Below, piece after piece: positions 45,048 through 53,096 of a stretch of DNA of 64,000 bases; within the stretch, counting starts at the first letter, position 1; each line of letters begins with the position of its first letter. Under the pieces are notes generated by a model. The model did not search any database and was not told the DNA's origin. It worked only from the letters and a program-made list of their open reading frames with translations. The stretch covers positions 1 to 64,000 of the forward strand of contig JAVEXO010000010.1 in assembly GCA_034003955.1 (NCBI GenBank), written 5' to 3'. The position numbers and the translations under genes are program-made. The DNA is from SZUA-370 sp034003955. Its GTDB lineage: Bacteria > Spirochaetota > Spirochaetia > Treponematales > UBA12059.

Positions 45048-45938
45048 TCAGCTCAAACCCCGCTCAACGATACCAAAGCTGGCTCCACCATCCTCTCCCA
45101 GAGCCTTTGCTAGATAGGGAAGGGCGTCTTCCATGGCCTCCTTAAGGAGCCAGGGCGGGTTCAAGACAAGCATGCCAGAGCCTGACATGCCTCGTTCCCC
45201 GGGGAAGCTTCCACGGACACGGAGACGGATGTCCAGGGATTTCTTAGCCAGGGTGGCGAGACGAGAGGGCAGGGTTCTGGCTTCCTCCCTCTCCAGGAGG
45301 GGGTACCAGATGGCGTATGCACCGGTGGAGAAGCGGCGAAGCGCCTCTTTCAGTGCCAAGACTAGTGTTTCATAGTCTTGAACCAGCTCATATGAGGGAT
45401 CCATGAGTATAAGCGCCCTTCGGGAGGGTGGTGGGAGGAGGGCACGGAGCCCGGCTAGTCCGTCGGAATTATGGCTGGTAATTCGACGATCGGCTGATAC
45501 AAGTACCGAGAGCGGAGCAAAGTCGCTTGGGTGTAGCTCAAAGAGAGCCAAGCGATCGATTGGCCTCAGAAGCATTGCCGCAATGCCTGGAGAGCCTGGG
45601 TATATGGCATTCCCCGGAATGGTCGCCATGCCATCATCTCCGCGCCGGATAGAGCCGTAGGCTTCCAGGGCTGCAAGGTAGGAGGCTATTGATTCTGGAA
45701 TGCTCTCGCTTCCCTGTTTTGAGCAATAGGAACAGAGCCGCTCTAATCCACCAGACCATTCCTCGTTCATCGCGGAGTAGCCTTCATGCAAGGCGTATGC
45801 GCCGGCGCCGGCATGGGTGTCTATGTAGAGCAGTGCTGTATCCTTAGTGCGCAGGAGGGATAGCATGCTTACAAGCGTGCAATGCTTGAGGACGTCTGCG
45901 TGGTTGGCGGCATGAAAGCCGTGTCTATAACTGAGCAC
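45048..45938 (-). CDS. rlmJ: 23S rRNA (adenine-2030-N6)-methyltransferase
   Basis: The 296-residue enzyme methylates A2030 of 23S rRNA. LSYRHGFHAANHADVLKH is its standard start, followed by YIDTHAGAGAYAL (SAM site) and the catalytic motif LMDPSYEL (DPPY-like). The start is GTG 45938, seven bases after GGAG; the upstream frame gives 16 foreign residues. Confidence 0.93.
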   Translation of the reverse strand: MLSYRHGFHAANHADVLKHCTLVSMLSLLRTKDTALLYIDTHAGAGAYALHEGYSAMNEEWSGGLERLCSYCSKQGSESIPESIASYLAALEAYGSIRRGDDGMATIPGNAIYPGSPGIAAMLLRPIDRLALFELHPSDFAPLSVLVSADRRITSHNSDGLAGLRALLPPPSRRALILMDPSYELVQDYETLVLALKEALRRFSTGAYAIWYPLLEREEARTLPSRLATLAKKSLDIRLRVRGSFPGERGMSGSGMLVLNPPWLLKEAMEDALPYLAKALGEDGGASFGIVERGLS

Positions 45939-46083
45939 CTGGAGACTCCGTACTACTGCGATAGTGCTTCCTGCAGGATGAGGCAAGCCATTGAAACCCT
46001 AGTGTACCCTTCAAGCCTGTTCCATGTCATGGTGCCTCAATGCTTGACAGTCTTGGCATGAGGAACCGATACTGCTCTGAGCC

Positions 46084-46842
46084 ATGGCTTCCCGATCCGC
46101 CTCGTTAGACGCCCTCTTACTGCGCTCAAAGGAAGTGCCATCCGGCGCTCGTGTCGTCACACTGTTGTCTGCAGAGGAAGGTCTCATAGAAGCCTTCGTC
46201 TTTGGGGGTGGCAAGAGCAAGCTGCGCTCCTTGGCTTCTCCCTGGCATTACGGGCGTGCATGGATATACCGTGACCTGTCCAAAGGCCTCATAAAACTAA
46301 ATGATTTTGATCCTCTGCGGGAGCATGCCGGTATACGTGGCAACCTTGGGGCCATAAGCTCGGCTTCATTTGTCAGTGAATTCATGGCAGCCACGAGCGG
46401 CCTCGGGGGAGACTGGTCGGATGCCCTCGAGCTGTCACTCGTCGCTCTTGCGTCCTTCGAAGCGGCTGCTTTGCATGACGATCATCAAATGCTCGACAGA
46501 TCCCTGGTCTTGTTTATATTGACGGCCCTGGAGGCGATGGGACTTTTGCCAGACAGGAACGAGTGTAGCTCCTGTGCTGGCGTAATACGCCGCGATGCGC
46601 TACACTCCTACTCCCGCCGTTCGGGAGGATTTGTCTGCTCTCATTGTGCAGAGACGGACATGATGCCGGTGCCGCCAGAAGCCATTGTCTGGCTGGAATC
46701 AGCCGGGCGCAAGAGCTTTGGCGAGGCCGTTATAGTCGGCCTGGCGTATGAGGCTAGTGCTGCGCTCAAGGCCATCGCCATCGATCTCGCGAGGAAGGCG
46801 GCCGACGTTCCGCTCAGGACGCTCGATTCAGGTTTGATATGA
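46084..46842 (+). CDS. recO: DNA repair protein RecO
   Basis: The 252-residue protein has an OB-fold N-terminus (residues 10-85), a helical middle and a zinc finger, CSSC (about 162-165) and CSHC (about 188-191). RecO anneals ssDNA and loads RecA with RecR. It is followed 10 bases later by the phosphorylase gene, in the same transcription unit as recJ. Confidence 0.88.
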   Translation: MASRSASLDALLLRSKEVPSGARVVTLLSAEEGLIEAFVFGGGKSKLRSLASPWHYGRAWIYRDLSKGLIKLNDFDPLREHAGIRGNLGAISSASFVSEFMAATSGLGGDWSDALELSLVALASFEAAALHDDHQMLDRSLVLFILTALEAMGLLPDRNECSSCAGVIRRDALHSYSRRSGGFVCSHCAETDMMPVPPEAIVWLESAGRKSFGEAVIVGLAYEASAALKAIAIDLARKAADVPLRTLDSGLI

Positions 46843-46852
46843 GGAGGCCGCC

Positions 46853-48163
46853 ATGAGGGCCGTAGATTCTATAATGAAGAAGCGTGATGGTGGAGAGCTG
46901 TCACGTGAAGAAATAGCGATGATAGTCAATGGGTACGTCTCGGGCGAGGTGCCGGAATACCAGGTAAGCGCCTGGCTTATGTCAGTGTTCTTCCGTGGCA
47001 TGAGTGCCAGAGAGACGGCAGACCTAACAGACCTGATGCTACGCTCCGGAACGACGATGGACCTGTCGGGCATAGCCGGCCCCTTCGTAGACAAGCATTC
47101 CACAGGAGGCGTCGGCGACAAGGTCTCGCTCATCCTCGCCCCTATAGCCGCGGCCTGCGGCGTCAAGGTGCCTATGATGTCGGGTAGGGCGCTCGGCCAT
47201 ACCGGCGGCACGCTCGACAAGCTTGAGAGCATTCCCGGTTATACCACGCGGCTCGATCAAAAGCGGTTTCGAGAGTATTTAGAGCGTGACGGATTCGCCA
47301 TGACCGGGCAGACTGACGAAATCGTCCCTGCCGACAAGAAACTGTACTCACTGAGGGATGTGACTGCCACCGTCGAGTCGGTTCCGCTCATAACGGCCAG
47401 CATACTGTCCAAGAAGGTAGCAGAAGGCGCAGACGCCTTGGTCTTCGATGTCAAGAGCGGCCCCGGGGCCTTCATGAAGACAGTCGAAGACGCCGAGCGC
47501 CTGGCTACCAGCCTGGTGAATACGGGAAAGGCCATGGGCAAACGCATAGTCGGCGTCATCACCGATATGACCGAGCCCCTGGGAGCCAAGGTTGGCAACT
47601 TCCTCGAGGTGGAGGAGTCTATAGACTGCCTTAAGGGCAAGGGACCCGCTGACCTGATGGAGGTGACCTACCGTCTGACAGCATGGATGCTCGTCGCAGC
47701 CGGCATCGCTTCCGGTGTAGAAGCCGCGCTCGTGCTCTGCCATGAGGCTGTTACTTCGGGCAAGGCATACGAACTGTTCATACGAAACATCAAGACCCAG
47801 GGTGGTGACGTAGAAAAGATGCTGTCGCTGTACGGAACCTATCGTTCAAAGCATCTGCGCGAACTACGCGCTCCCTCTGATGGCTTTATACAATCGATAG
47901 ACGCATTCAAGATTGGCCTGGCTGGCGTATACCTTGGTGTGGGTAGGAACAAGACGAGTGATCCTGTGGCTCCTGATGTTGGTTACATATTCGAGCGCAA
48001 GAAGGGCGACAAGGTTAAAAAGGGTGATCTCATAGCCTTGGTCTATGGCAAGGATGACGCGTCGATAGACGCCGCCTGGGATCTAATAACAGGTTCTCTC
48101 TGTATAGGAGAGGCGGCACCGAGCTTGCCATCGCTTATAATCAAGGAAATAAGCGCATTATGA
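46853..48163 (+). CDS. pdp: pyrimidine-nucleoside (thymidine) phosphorylase
   Basis: The 436-residue enzyme cleaves thymidine, deoxyuridine or uridine with phosphate. Diagnostic segments are FVDKHSTGGVGDKVSLILAP, MMSGRALGHTGGTLDKLESI and VFDVKSGPGAFMKT. The length equals that of the Gram-positive Pdp/DeoA group. GAGGAGG precedes the ATG; the stop overlaps recJ by four bases. Confidence 0.95.
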   Translation: MRAVDSIMKKRDGGELSREEIAMIVNGYVSGEVPEYQVSAWLMSVFFRGMSARETADLTDLMLRSGTTMDLSGIAGPFVDKHSTGGVGDKVSLILAPIAAACGVKVPMMSGRALGHTGGTLDKLESIPGYTTRLDQKRFREYLERDGFAMTGQTDEIVPADKKLYSLRDVTATVESVPLITASILSKKVAEGADALVFDVKSGPGAFMKTVEDAERLATSLVNTGKAMGKRIVGVITDMTEPLGAKVGNFLEVEESIDCLKGKGPADLMEVTYRLTAWMLVAAGIASGVEAALVLCHEAVTSGKAYELFIRNIKTQGGDVEKMLSLYGTYRSKHLRELRAPSDGFIQSIDAFKIGLAGVYLGVGRNKTSDPVAPDVGYIFERKKGDKVKKGDLIALVYGKDDASIDAAWDLITGSLCIGEAAPSLPSLIIKEISAL

Positions 48164-50289
48164 GATGGAAGAAGCGCGACGTCTCCCCGTCGAGTGTACG
48201 AGAGCTTGCGGAACGCTTCGGTCTCGATCTATTAAGCGCATCGATCCTGGCGCGTCGTGGCGTTCTATCGCCTGAAGATGCACTCTTCTACCTTGAGGAC
48301 GATGTTCGATTCCTGCGCAACCCCTTTCTGTTCTCGTCTATGGAAGATGCCGTAGACAGGATTCTGCTGGCGGCCGACGAGGAAGAGAAGGTGATGGTCT
48401 TTGGCGACCGTGATGCCGATGGCGTCACCTCCACAACGCTGATGGTGGAGGCTCTGTCGGATCTGGGCCTTGATGTTCGCTACCGCCTGCCCAACGACGA
48501 CGAGAAATACGGGCTTTCTATCGCTGCCATCGACGAGTTTGCCGTCGAGTATGGCAGCCTCATCGTCACCGTTGACTGCGGTATCTCAAACCATGCCGAG
48601 ATTGTCTATGCCAAGGAGAAGGGCATAGACGTCATAGTGCTCGATCATCACCTGTTGCAGTCAGACTCTCCCCCGCCTGCCCTCGCCGTCATCAATCCAA
48701 AGCTTGAAGATTCAGGCTATCCCTTCCGTGATCTATCCGGTTGTGGTGTGGCATACAAGGTGGCACGTGCCCTCAAGTTTGCCAAGAGCGGTTTGTATAA
48801 ACAGCAGATAGCCCTCCTCAACGTCAGGCCGGTCAAGGATGCCTATGTCATAGAGGCGATGAGTCTTTCAAACCTGGTAGAAACTGCCAGGATAAGCGAG
48901 ACAATAGTGCCGGGTATGGTAGAGCTTGAACGTACCAGGCTCGTCCCCTTCCTCAAGGACAAGCAGATATTCGTATGGGACGGTGACATCCAAAGGCGTC
49001 TACTGTCAAAGGCTCTAGGCAAGGCAGCGGAGGTAAACTTCTACGATGTTCGCCCCGATGTTGGGACGGTCATTTCCCAGGCCGCCGGTGTCAGTCTTCT
49101 GCGCCTTGCCGAGATGTCAAAGGTTGGCAAGTACTCGGAGAAGCCTTCAGGAGAACTTGACGCCTTCTACAACCTGTTTACATCATTTTCCCTCCGCAAG
49201 GCTGGAAGCCACGGTGAGTCGGACGGAGACGCCCTGCAGCTCGTTGCCTTATCGACCATTGCCGACCTGATGCCCCTGCACGACGAGAACCGCATACTCG
49301 TACGCCAGGGGCTGGCCGCCCTCAACAGGAAACCACGCAAGGGTCTAGCCGAGCTAGTGGCGAGACAAAACCTCATCGGTAAGCGGATAGGATCCAACGA
49401 CGCGGCATGGCAATTGACGCCGGTTCTTAACGCGGCCGGGAGGATGGGTAAACCCGAGGTAGCGGTACGAATGCTCCTCGATGATGATCCATCTCAGCGT
49501 GGAGCCCAGGCCGACGCGCTCATGGAGCTTAACCAGGAACGACGGCGTCTTGGGGCGGAGTGCTGGGAAGCCGTCTACCCCGCTGCCAGAGAGGCTGCAG
49601 AGGCCTCTGGCGGCAAGTACGTCATACTCGGCAGGCCAGACATCTTTCGCGGCATAACAGGTATCGTAGCCTCGAGGCTCGCAGACACCTTCAAGGTACC
49701 AGCCGTTGCGGCTACCTTCATGGCCGATGGCAGTGCCGTGGCATCGCTACGGAGCGCCCGCGGCTTCAACGTCAAGGGACTCCTCGAACATTGCCAGGCT
49801 CTCTTCTATGACTATGGTGGCCACGACGCCGCGGCGGGTTTTAGCATGAGCGCCGACAAGTGGCCCGAGTTTGAAAGGCTGGCCAAGGAGTATCTATCTG
49901 GTGTTGATCTTGACGAAACCGAGGAGAGCATAGACATAGACGCCGAGCTTCCACACGAGTACATGACGCCTTCCCTGGCAGACATGGTAGAGAGGCTTGA
50001 ACCGTATGGAGAGGGTAATGCTCCCTTGGTTTTCATGGCTCGAGCCGTGCCCATAGCACAGATAGACATCGTTGGCAAACAGGAAAAGAGCCATCTTAAG
50101 CTGCTCCTTGACTTTGGTGCCAACCGCTGGCCTGCGCTCTGGTGGAACGCCGCCGATCGCTACAAGAAAGACTTTAGCCAAGAGGACAGACTCGATGTTG
50201 CCTTCAGACTACAGAGGAATTACTGGAACGGCCAGGAAACGCCACAGCTTGTCATCATAGACGCCAGGAAGGCCGAGCCTTTAGTATAA
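48160..50289 (+). CDS. recJ: single-strand DNA exonuclease RecJ with insertion
   Basis: The 709-residue exonuclease degrades ssDNA 5' to 3' in recombination and repair. The DHH metal motifs are MVFGDRDADGVTST (83-90), IVTVDCGISNH and IVLDHHLLQ (160-166). The DHHA1/OB part has YDYGGHDAAAGFSM and EPYGEGNAPLVF. Between SGCGVAYKVARAL (to about 205) and ALSTIADLMPLHDENR (from about 364) there is roughly 145 residues of extra sequence; ordinary RecJ is about 570 residues. It is operonic with pdp and recO. Confidence 0.92.
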   Translation: MRWKKRDVSPSSVRELAERFGLDLLSASILARRGVLSPEDALFYLEDDVRFLRNPFLFSSMEDAVDRILLAADEEEKVMVFGDRDADGVTSTTLMVEALSDLGLDVRYRLPNDDEKYGLSIAAIDEFAVEYGSLIVTVDCGISNHAEIVYAKEKGIDVIVLDHHLLQSDSPPPALAVINPKLEDSGYPFRDLSGCGVAYKVARALKFAKSGLYKQQIALLNVRPVKDAYVIEAMSLSNLVETARISETIVPGMVELERTRLVPFLKDKQIFVWDGDIQRRLLSKALGKAAEVNFYDVRPDVGTVISQAAGVSLLRLAEMSKVGKYSEKPSGELDAFYNLFTSFSLRKAGSHGESDGDALQLVALSTIADLMPLHDENRILVRQGLAALNRKPRKGLAELVARQNLIGKRIGSNDAAWQLTPVLNAAGRMGKPEVAVRMLLDDDPSQRGAQADALMELNQERRRLGAECWEAVYPAAREAAEASGGKYVILGRPDIFRGITGIVASRLADTFKVPAVAATFMADGSAVASLRSARGFNVKGLLEHCQALFYDYGGHDAAAGFSMSADKWPEFERLAKEYLSGVDLDETEESIDIDAELPHEYMTPSLADMVERLEPYGEGNAPLVFMARAVPIAQIDIVGKQEKSHLKLLLDFGANRWPALWWNAADRYKKDFSQEDRLDVAFRLQRNYWNGQETPQLVIIDARKAEPLV

Positions 50290-50311
50290 CTTTGCGTATG
50301 CTGATTCTACC

Positions 50312-50340
50312 GTGACAATCTTCGCGCGCTTTGCTATACT
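50312..50340 (+). promoter_or_regulatory. sigma-70 promoter of pduL
   Basis: GTGACA (50312-50317), 17 bases, TGC-TATACT (50335-50340), an extended -10. A GACTAG/CTAGTC inverted repeat follows within the leader. Confidence 0.65.
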
Positions 50341-50417
50341 GTAGCGACTAGTGGCCGACCGGTAGCTAGTCCCACCATTGCAATGAGCCGCCAGCCGGCA
50401 TTACTAAAGGAGATTTC

Positions 50418-51002
50418 ATGCCAGAGACAAGGGTCCTCATCAATCTTTCAAACCATCACATACACCTCTGCGCCGCCGACGTCGAGGCCCTCTTTGGAAA
50501 GGGTCATGCATTGACCAAGACAAAGGATCTGATGCAACCCGGCCAGTTTGCCTGCGAAGAGCTTGTGACCATAAAGGGGCCCAAGGGCTCCATAGCCAAG
50601 GTCCGAGTGCTAGGGCCCGAGCGTAAGGAAACACAGTGCGAGATACTGGCCAGTGAGATGTTCAAGCTTGGCGTGCCAGACTGCCAGACCCGCGAATCGG
50701 GGAAGCTGGATGGCTCCACTCCCTTCGAGATAGAAGGGCCGGCAGGCACGGTCAAGAAGGACAAAGGCCTCATCGTCGCAAAGCGGCATATTCACTTCGA
50801 CCTGGCCTCGGGTGAACGCTACGGCGTCAAGGACACGGAGATAGTCGATCTTAAGGTGCCTGGAGAACGTGGAGCCATCTTCCTCAACGTGGTATGCAGG
50901 GTCAATGCGGCGTATGCACTCGAATGCCACCTTGATTTTGATGAAGGCAACGCGGTAGGAATAGGCAATGGAGCCATAGGCGAGGTCATACGCCGAGTAT
51001 AG
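50418..51002 (+). CDS. pduL: phosphate acyltransferase of PduL type
   Basis: The 194-residue product exchanges phosphate and CoA on an acyl group (acetyl-CoA or propanoyl-CoA). Zinc-site segments are NLSNHHIHLCAADV near the N-terminus and GLIVAKRHIHFDLASGE in the second half, the paired HxH layout of PduL. No microcompartment shell gene and no encapsulation peptide are seen, so it is probably a free cytoplasmic enzyme, perhaps replacing Pta. AAAGGAG precedes the ATG. Confidence 0.9.
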   Translation: MPETRVLINLSNHHIHLCAADVEALFGKGHALTKTKDLMQPGQFACEELVTIKGPKGSIAKVRVLGPERKETQCEILASEMFKLGVPDCQTRESGKLDGSTPFEIEGPAGTVKKDKGLIVAKRHIHFDLASGERYGVKDTEIVDLKVPGERGAIFLNVVCRVNAAYALECHLDFDEGNAVGIGNGAIGEVIRRV

Positions 51003-51080
51003 CATTTTGATATAGAGTCGCGAGGGGCCTCCATCGCGGCGGCCACCACATCTATTGGCGATCGTCCATGGAGGAACCCG

Positions 51081-52145
51081 ATGAACAAGGTAGTGCTCAA
51101 GGCTCAGGATCTGGATGGATACCTGAACGACGAAGACAGGGTAACTATTGACAAGATGGACGGCTTGTACGCTAAGGCGATGCAGTCATTCAGTATTCTG
51201 TCTGCCGCCCGAGACAAAACGGAGATCAAAAAAGCGGAAGCCAATCTCATTTCCTTGTATAACGAGATGGGCGGCCTCATGCAGCAGATTTGCAAGGCTG
51301 AACCACGCATACAGGTTTACTCCTTCGAGACGGCTCCTGAGCATCACGGCGAGGCCTCCAGGCTCATAGCGAAGCTTCGCGACATCAATACACAGCACCA
51401 GGAATTTACCTATTACACCCAGCGTGCCTACGAACTGCTCTTTGGGCTGGCCTTCGGTGGAGCCAAGAGCGAGAATAAGAACTACCTGATTCCCCGTACC
51501 CCCGTTACGGTACCTGTTCAGAACTATGCCGTCCACAAGATACCAAATATTGATGATCGTATAGAAAATTCTGTCATGTGTGTCATGCTTAGAGGCGCCC
51601 TCCTGCCGTCTATGATACTCTCCAAGGAGATACAGGAGTTTTCATCAAGGGGCTATGTGACGCCGTTTGCACTCTTTAAGATAAAACGTGACGACACGAA
51701 GCATGAGTCTAATATGGAGTACATCCTTGACCTTGACCGCTCCTACTTCCGCCCCGAGGAGCTTGATGGCAAGGATCTTATCTTTGCTGATCCCATGAAT
51801 GCCACCGGAGGAAGCCTCGTTACCGTCGTCAAGTACATCCTCGATCTTGGGGTCAAGCCACGCTCTGTCAAGTTCCTAACCATCATATCGGCGCTCAAGG
51901 GAGCCCTGCGCGCCGTTCGAGCCGTAGATAACATGACGGTCTATACCCTGTGGATGGATCCGGCGCTTAACGAGCTAGCCTATATCATGCCTGGGCTCGG
52001 TGACGCGGGCGACCGCATCAACGGTAAGGACTTCGACGAGACACCCCGCGATATGATACAGCTTATAGCGGATTACGGCTCGACCATATCAAATCTGTAC
52101 CGTGCACAGATACGCACCATAGAAGAGACGGTACTCAGGCGATGA
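51081..52145 (+). CDS. uracil phosphoribosyltransferase-like protein with N-terminal extension
   Basis: The 354-residue product has the PRPP motif DLIFADPMNATGGSLVTVV and the UPRT-specific YIMPGLGDAGDRINGK, so it probably makes UMP from uracil and PRPP. Normal Upp is about 209 residues; here about 145 extra residues precede the domain, and they begin with a helical segment (KMDGLYAKAMQSFSILSAAR). The stop overlaps the next gene by four bases. Confidence 0.85.
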   Translation: MNKVVLKAQDLDGYLNDEDRVTIDKMDGLYAKAMQSFSILSAARDKTEIKKAEANLISLYNEMGGLMQQICKAEPRIQVYSFETAPEHHGEASRLIAKLRDINTQHQEFTYYTQRAYELLFGLAFGGAKSENKNYLIPRTPVTVPVQNYAVHKIPNIDDRIENSVMCVMLRGALLPSMILSKEIQEFSSRGYVTPFALFKIKRDDTKHESNMEYILDLDRSYFRPEELDGKDLIFADPMNATGGSLVTVVKYILDLGVKPRSVKFLTIISALKGALRAVRAVDNMTVYTLWMDPALNELAYIMPGLGDAGDRINGKDFDETPRDMIQLIADYGSTISNLYRAQIRTIEETVLRR

Positions 52146-53086
52146 TACAGCGGACAGGCCGATCGCTGCTGCTTGCGGTATTTGCCACGCTTCTTTCTGT
52201 CTCCTGTGTCTCTCAACAGTCAAGGGCACAAGCCGTCTCCTGGACAGAACTAGGCAATGCATGGGCCGAGCTGGAGCGATGGGACAAGGCAGGGGAGGCC
52301 TGGTCTCGTGCCATGGGTCTCGATCCTGGCCAGTTGGTCGCCAGCTACAATCTTGCCCGTGCCTTGGCCGAGGCAGGCAAGTACGACGAATCAATAGCCA
52401 AGAGTGACGAGTTCCTGGCCTTCGATCCAGAAAACGCCGCCGTCATGGCCGTCAAGGCCTACGCCCTACACAAGGCGGGCCGAGACGAAGAGGCTCTAGC
52501 CGTATACCAGAAGGTCGAGAGACTCAATGGCGGCGATCTAGCAAGTGTCTACAACCTGGCCCTTCTCATGGAGGCACTCGGCAGGATCGATGATGCAATG
52601 CAGCGCTACGAGCAGATACTGCTCATACAGGCCGATCATGTCGGCGCCTCGTATAGGAAGGGTCTCATCCTGTCCAGCCAGGGAGAAAGCGATTCTGCCT
52701 TGCCACTCTTGCTACGATACGTAGAGGCCAACCCTAAGTCAAAGGAGGCGCGAAGCGCCCTTGCCTTGGCACAGGAGCGTGCGGGCCGTTACCAGGAAGC
52801 CCTGGGGTCATACCGGACAATGCTTGAAAACGATGATAAGGACGCGGATGCCTGGTTTGCCATGGCGCGGCTCAACTTGACGGTTATAGAGGATGGGCAA
52901 GCCGGACTCGATGCCCTAGGTAGTGCCATTACAAATGGGTTTAAGGATCGCGATCGAGTGCGTGCACTCCTGGATGATCCTAAGCTGGTGGTGCCCGAGG
53001 CGGTCAAGGAAGCCTTGGATAAGGCCGGCCTGCTTACCGAACCGGCACAGCAGCCTCCTGCCGACCCTCAGGCTCCCAGTCCATAA
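52142..53086 (+). CDS. TPR-repeat lipoprotein
   Basis: The 314-residue product has a signal peptide ending in lipobox LLSVSC (Cys about residue 22). It then has at least six TPR units (WTELGNAWAELERWDKAGEA, ASYNLARALAEAGKYDESIA, VYNLALLMEALGRIDDAMQR and others) and a Pro-rich end. It is probably a periplasmic scaffold; the partner is unknown. Confidence 0.85.
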   Translation: MIQRTGRSLLLAVFATLLSVSCVSQQSRAQAVSWTELGNAWAELERWDKAGEAWSRAMGLDPGQLVASYNLARALAEAGKYDESIAKSDEFLAFDPENAAVMAVKAYALHKAGRDEEALAVYQKVERLNGGDLASVYNLALLMEALGRIDDAMQRYEQILLIQADHVGASYRKGLILSSQGESDSALPLLLRYVEANPKSKEARSALALAQERAGRYQEALGSYRTMLENDDKDADAWFAMARLNLTVIEDGQAGLDALGSAITNGFKDRDRVRALLDDPKLVVPEAVKEALDKAGLLTEPAQQPPADPQAPSP

Positions 53087-53096
53087 GAACTGTCTT

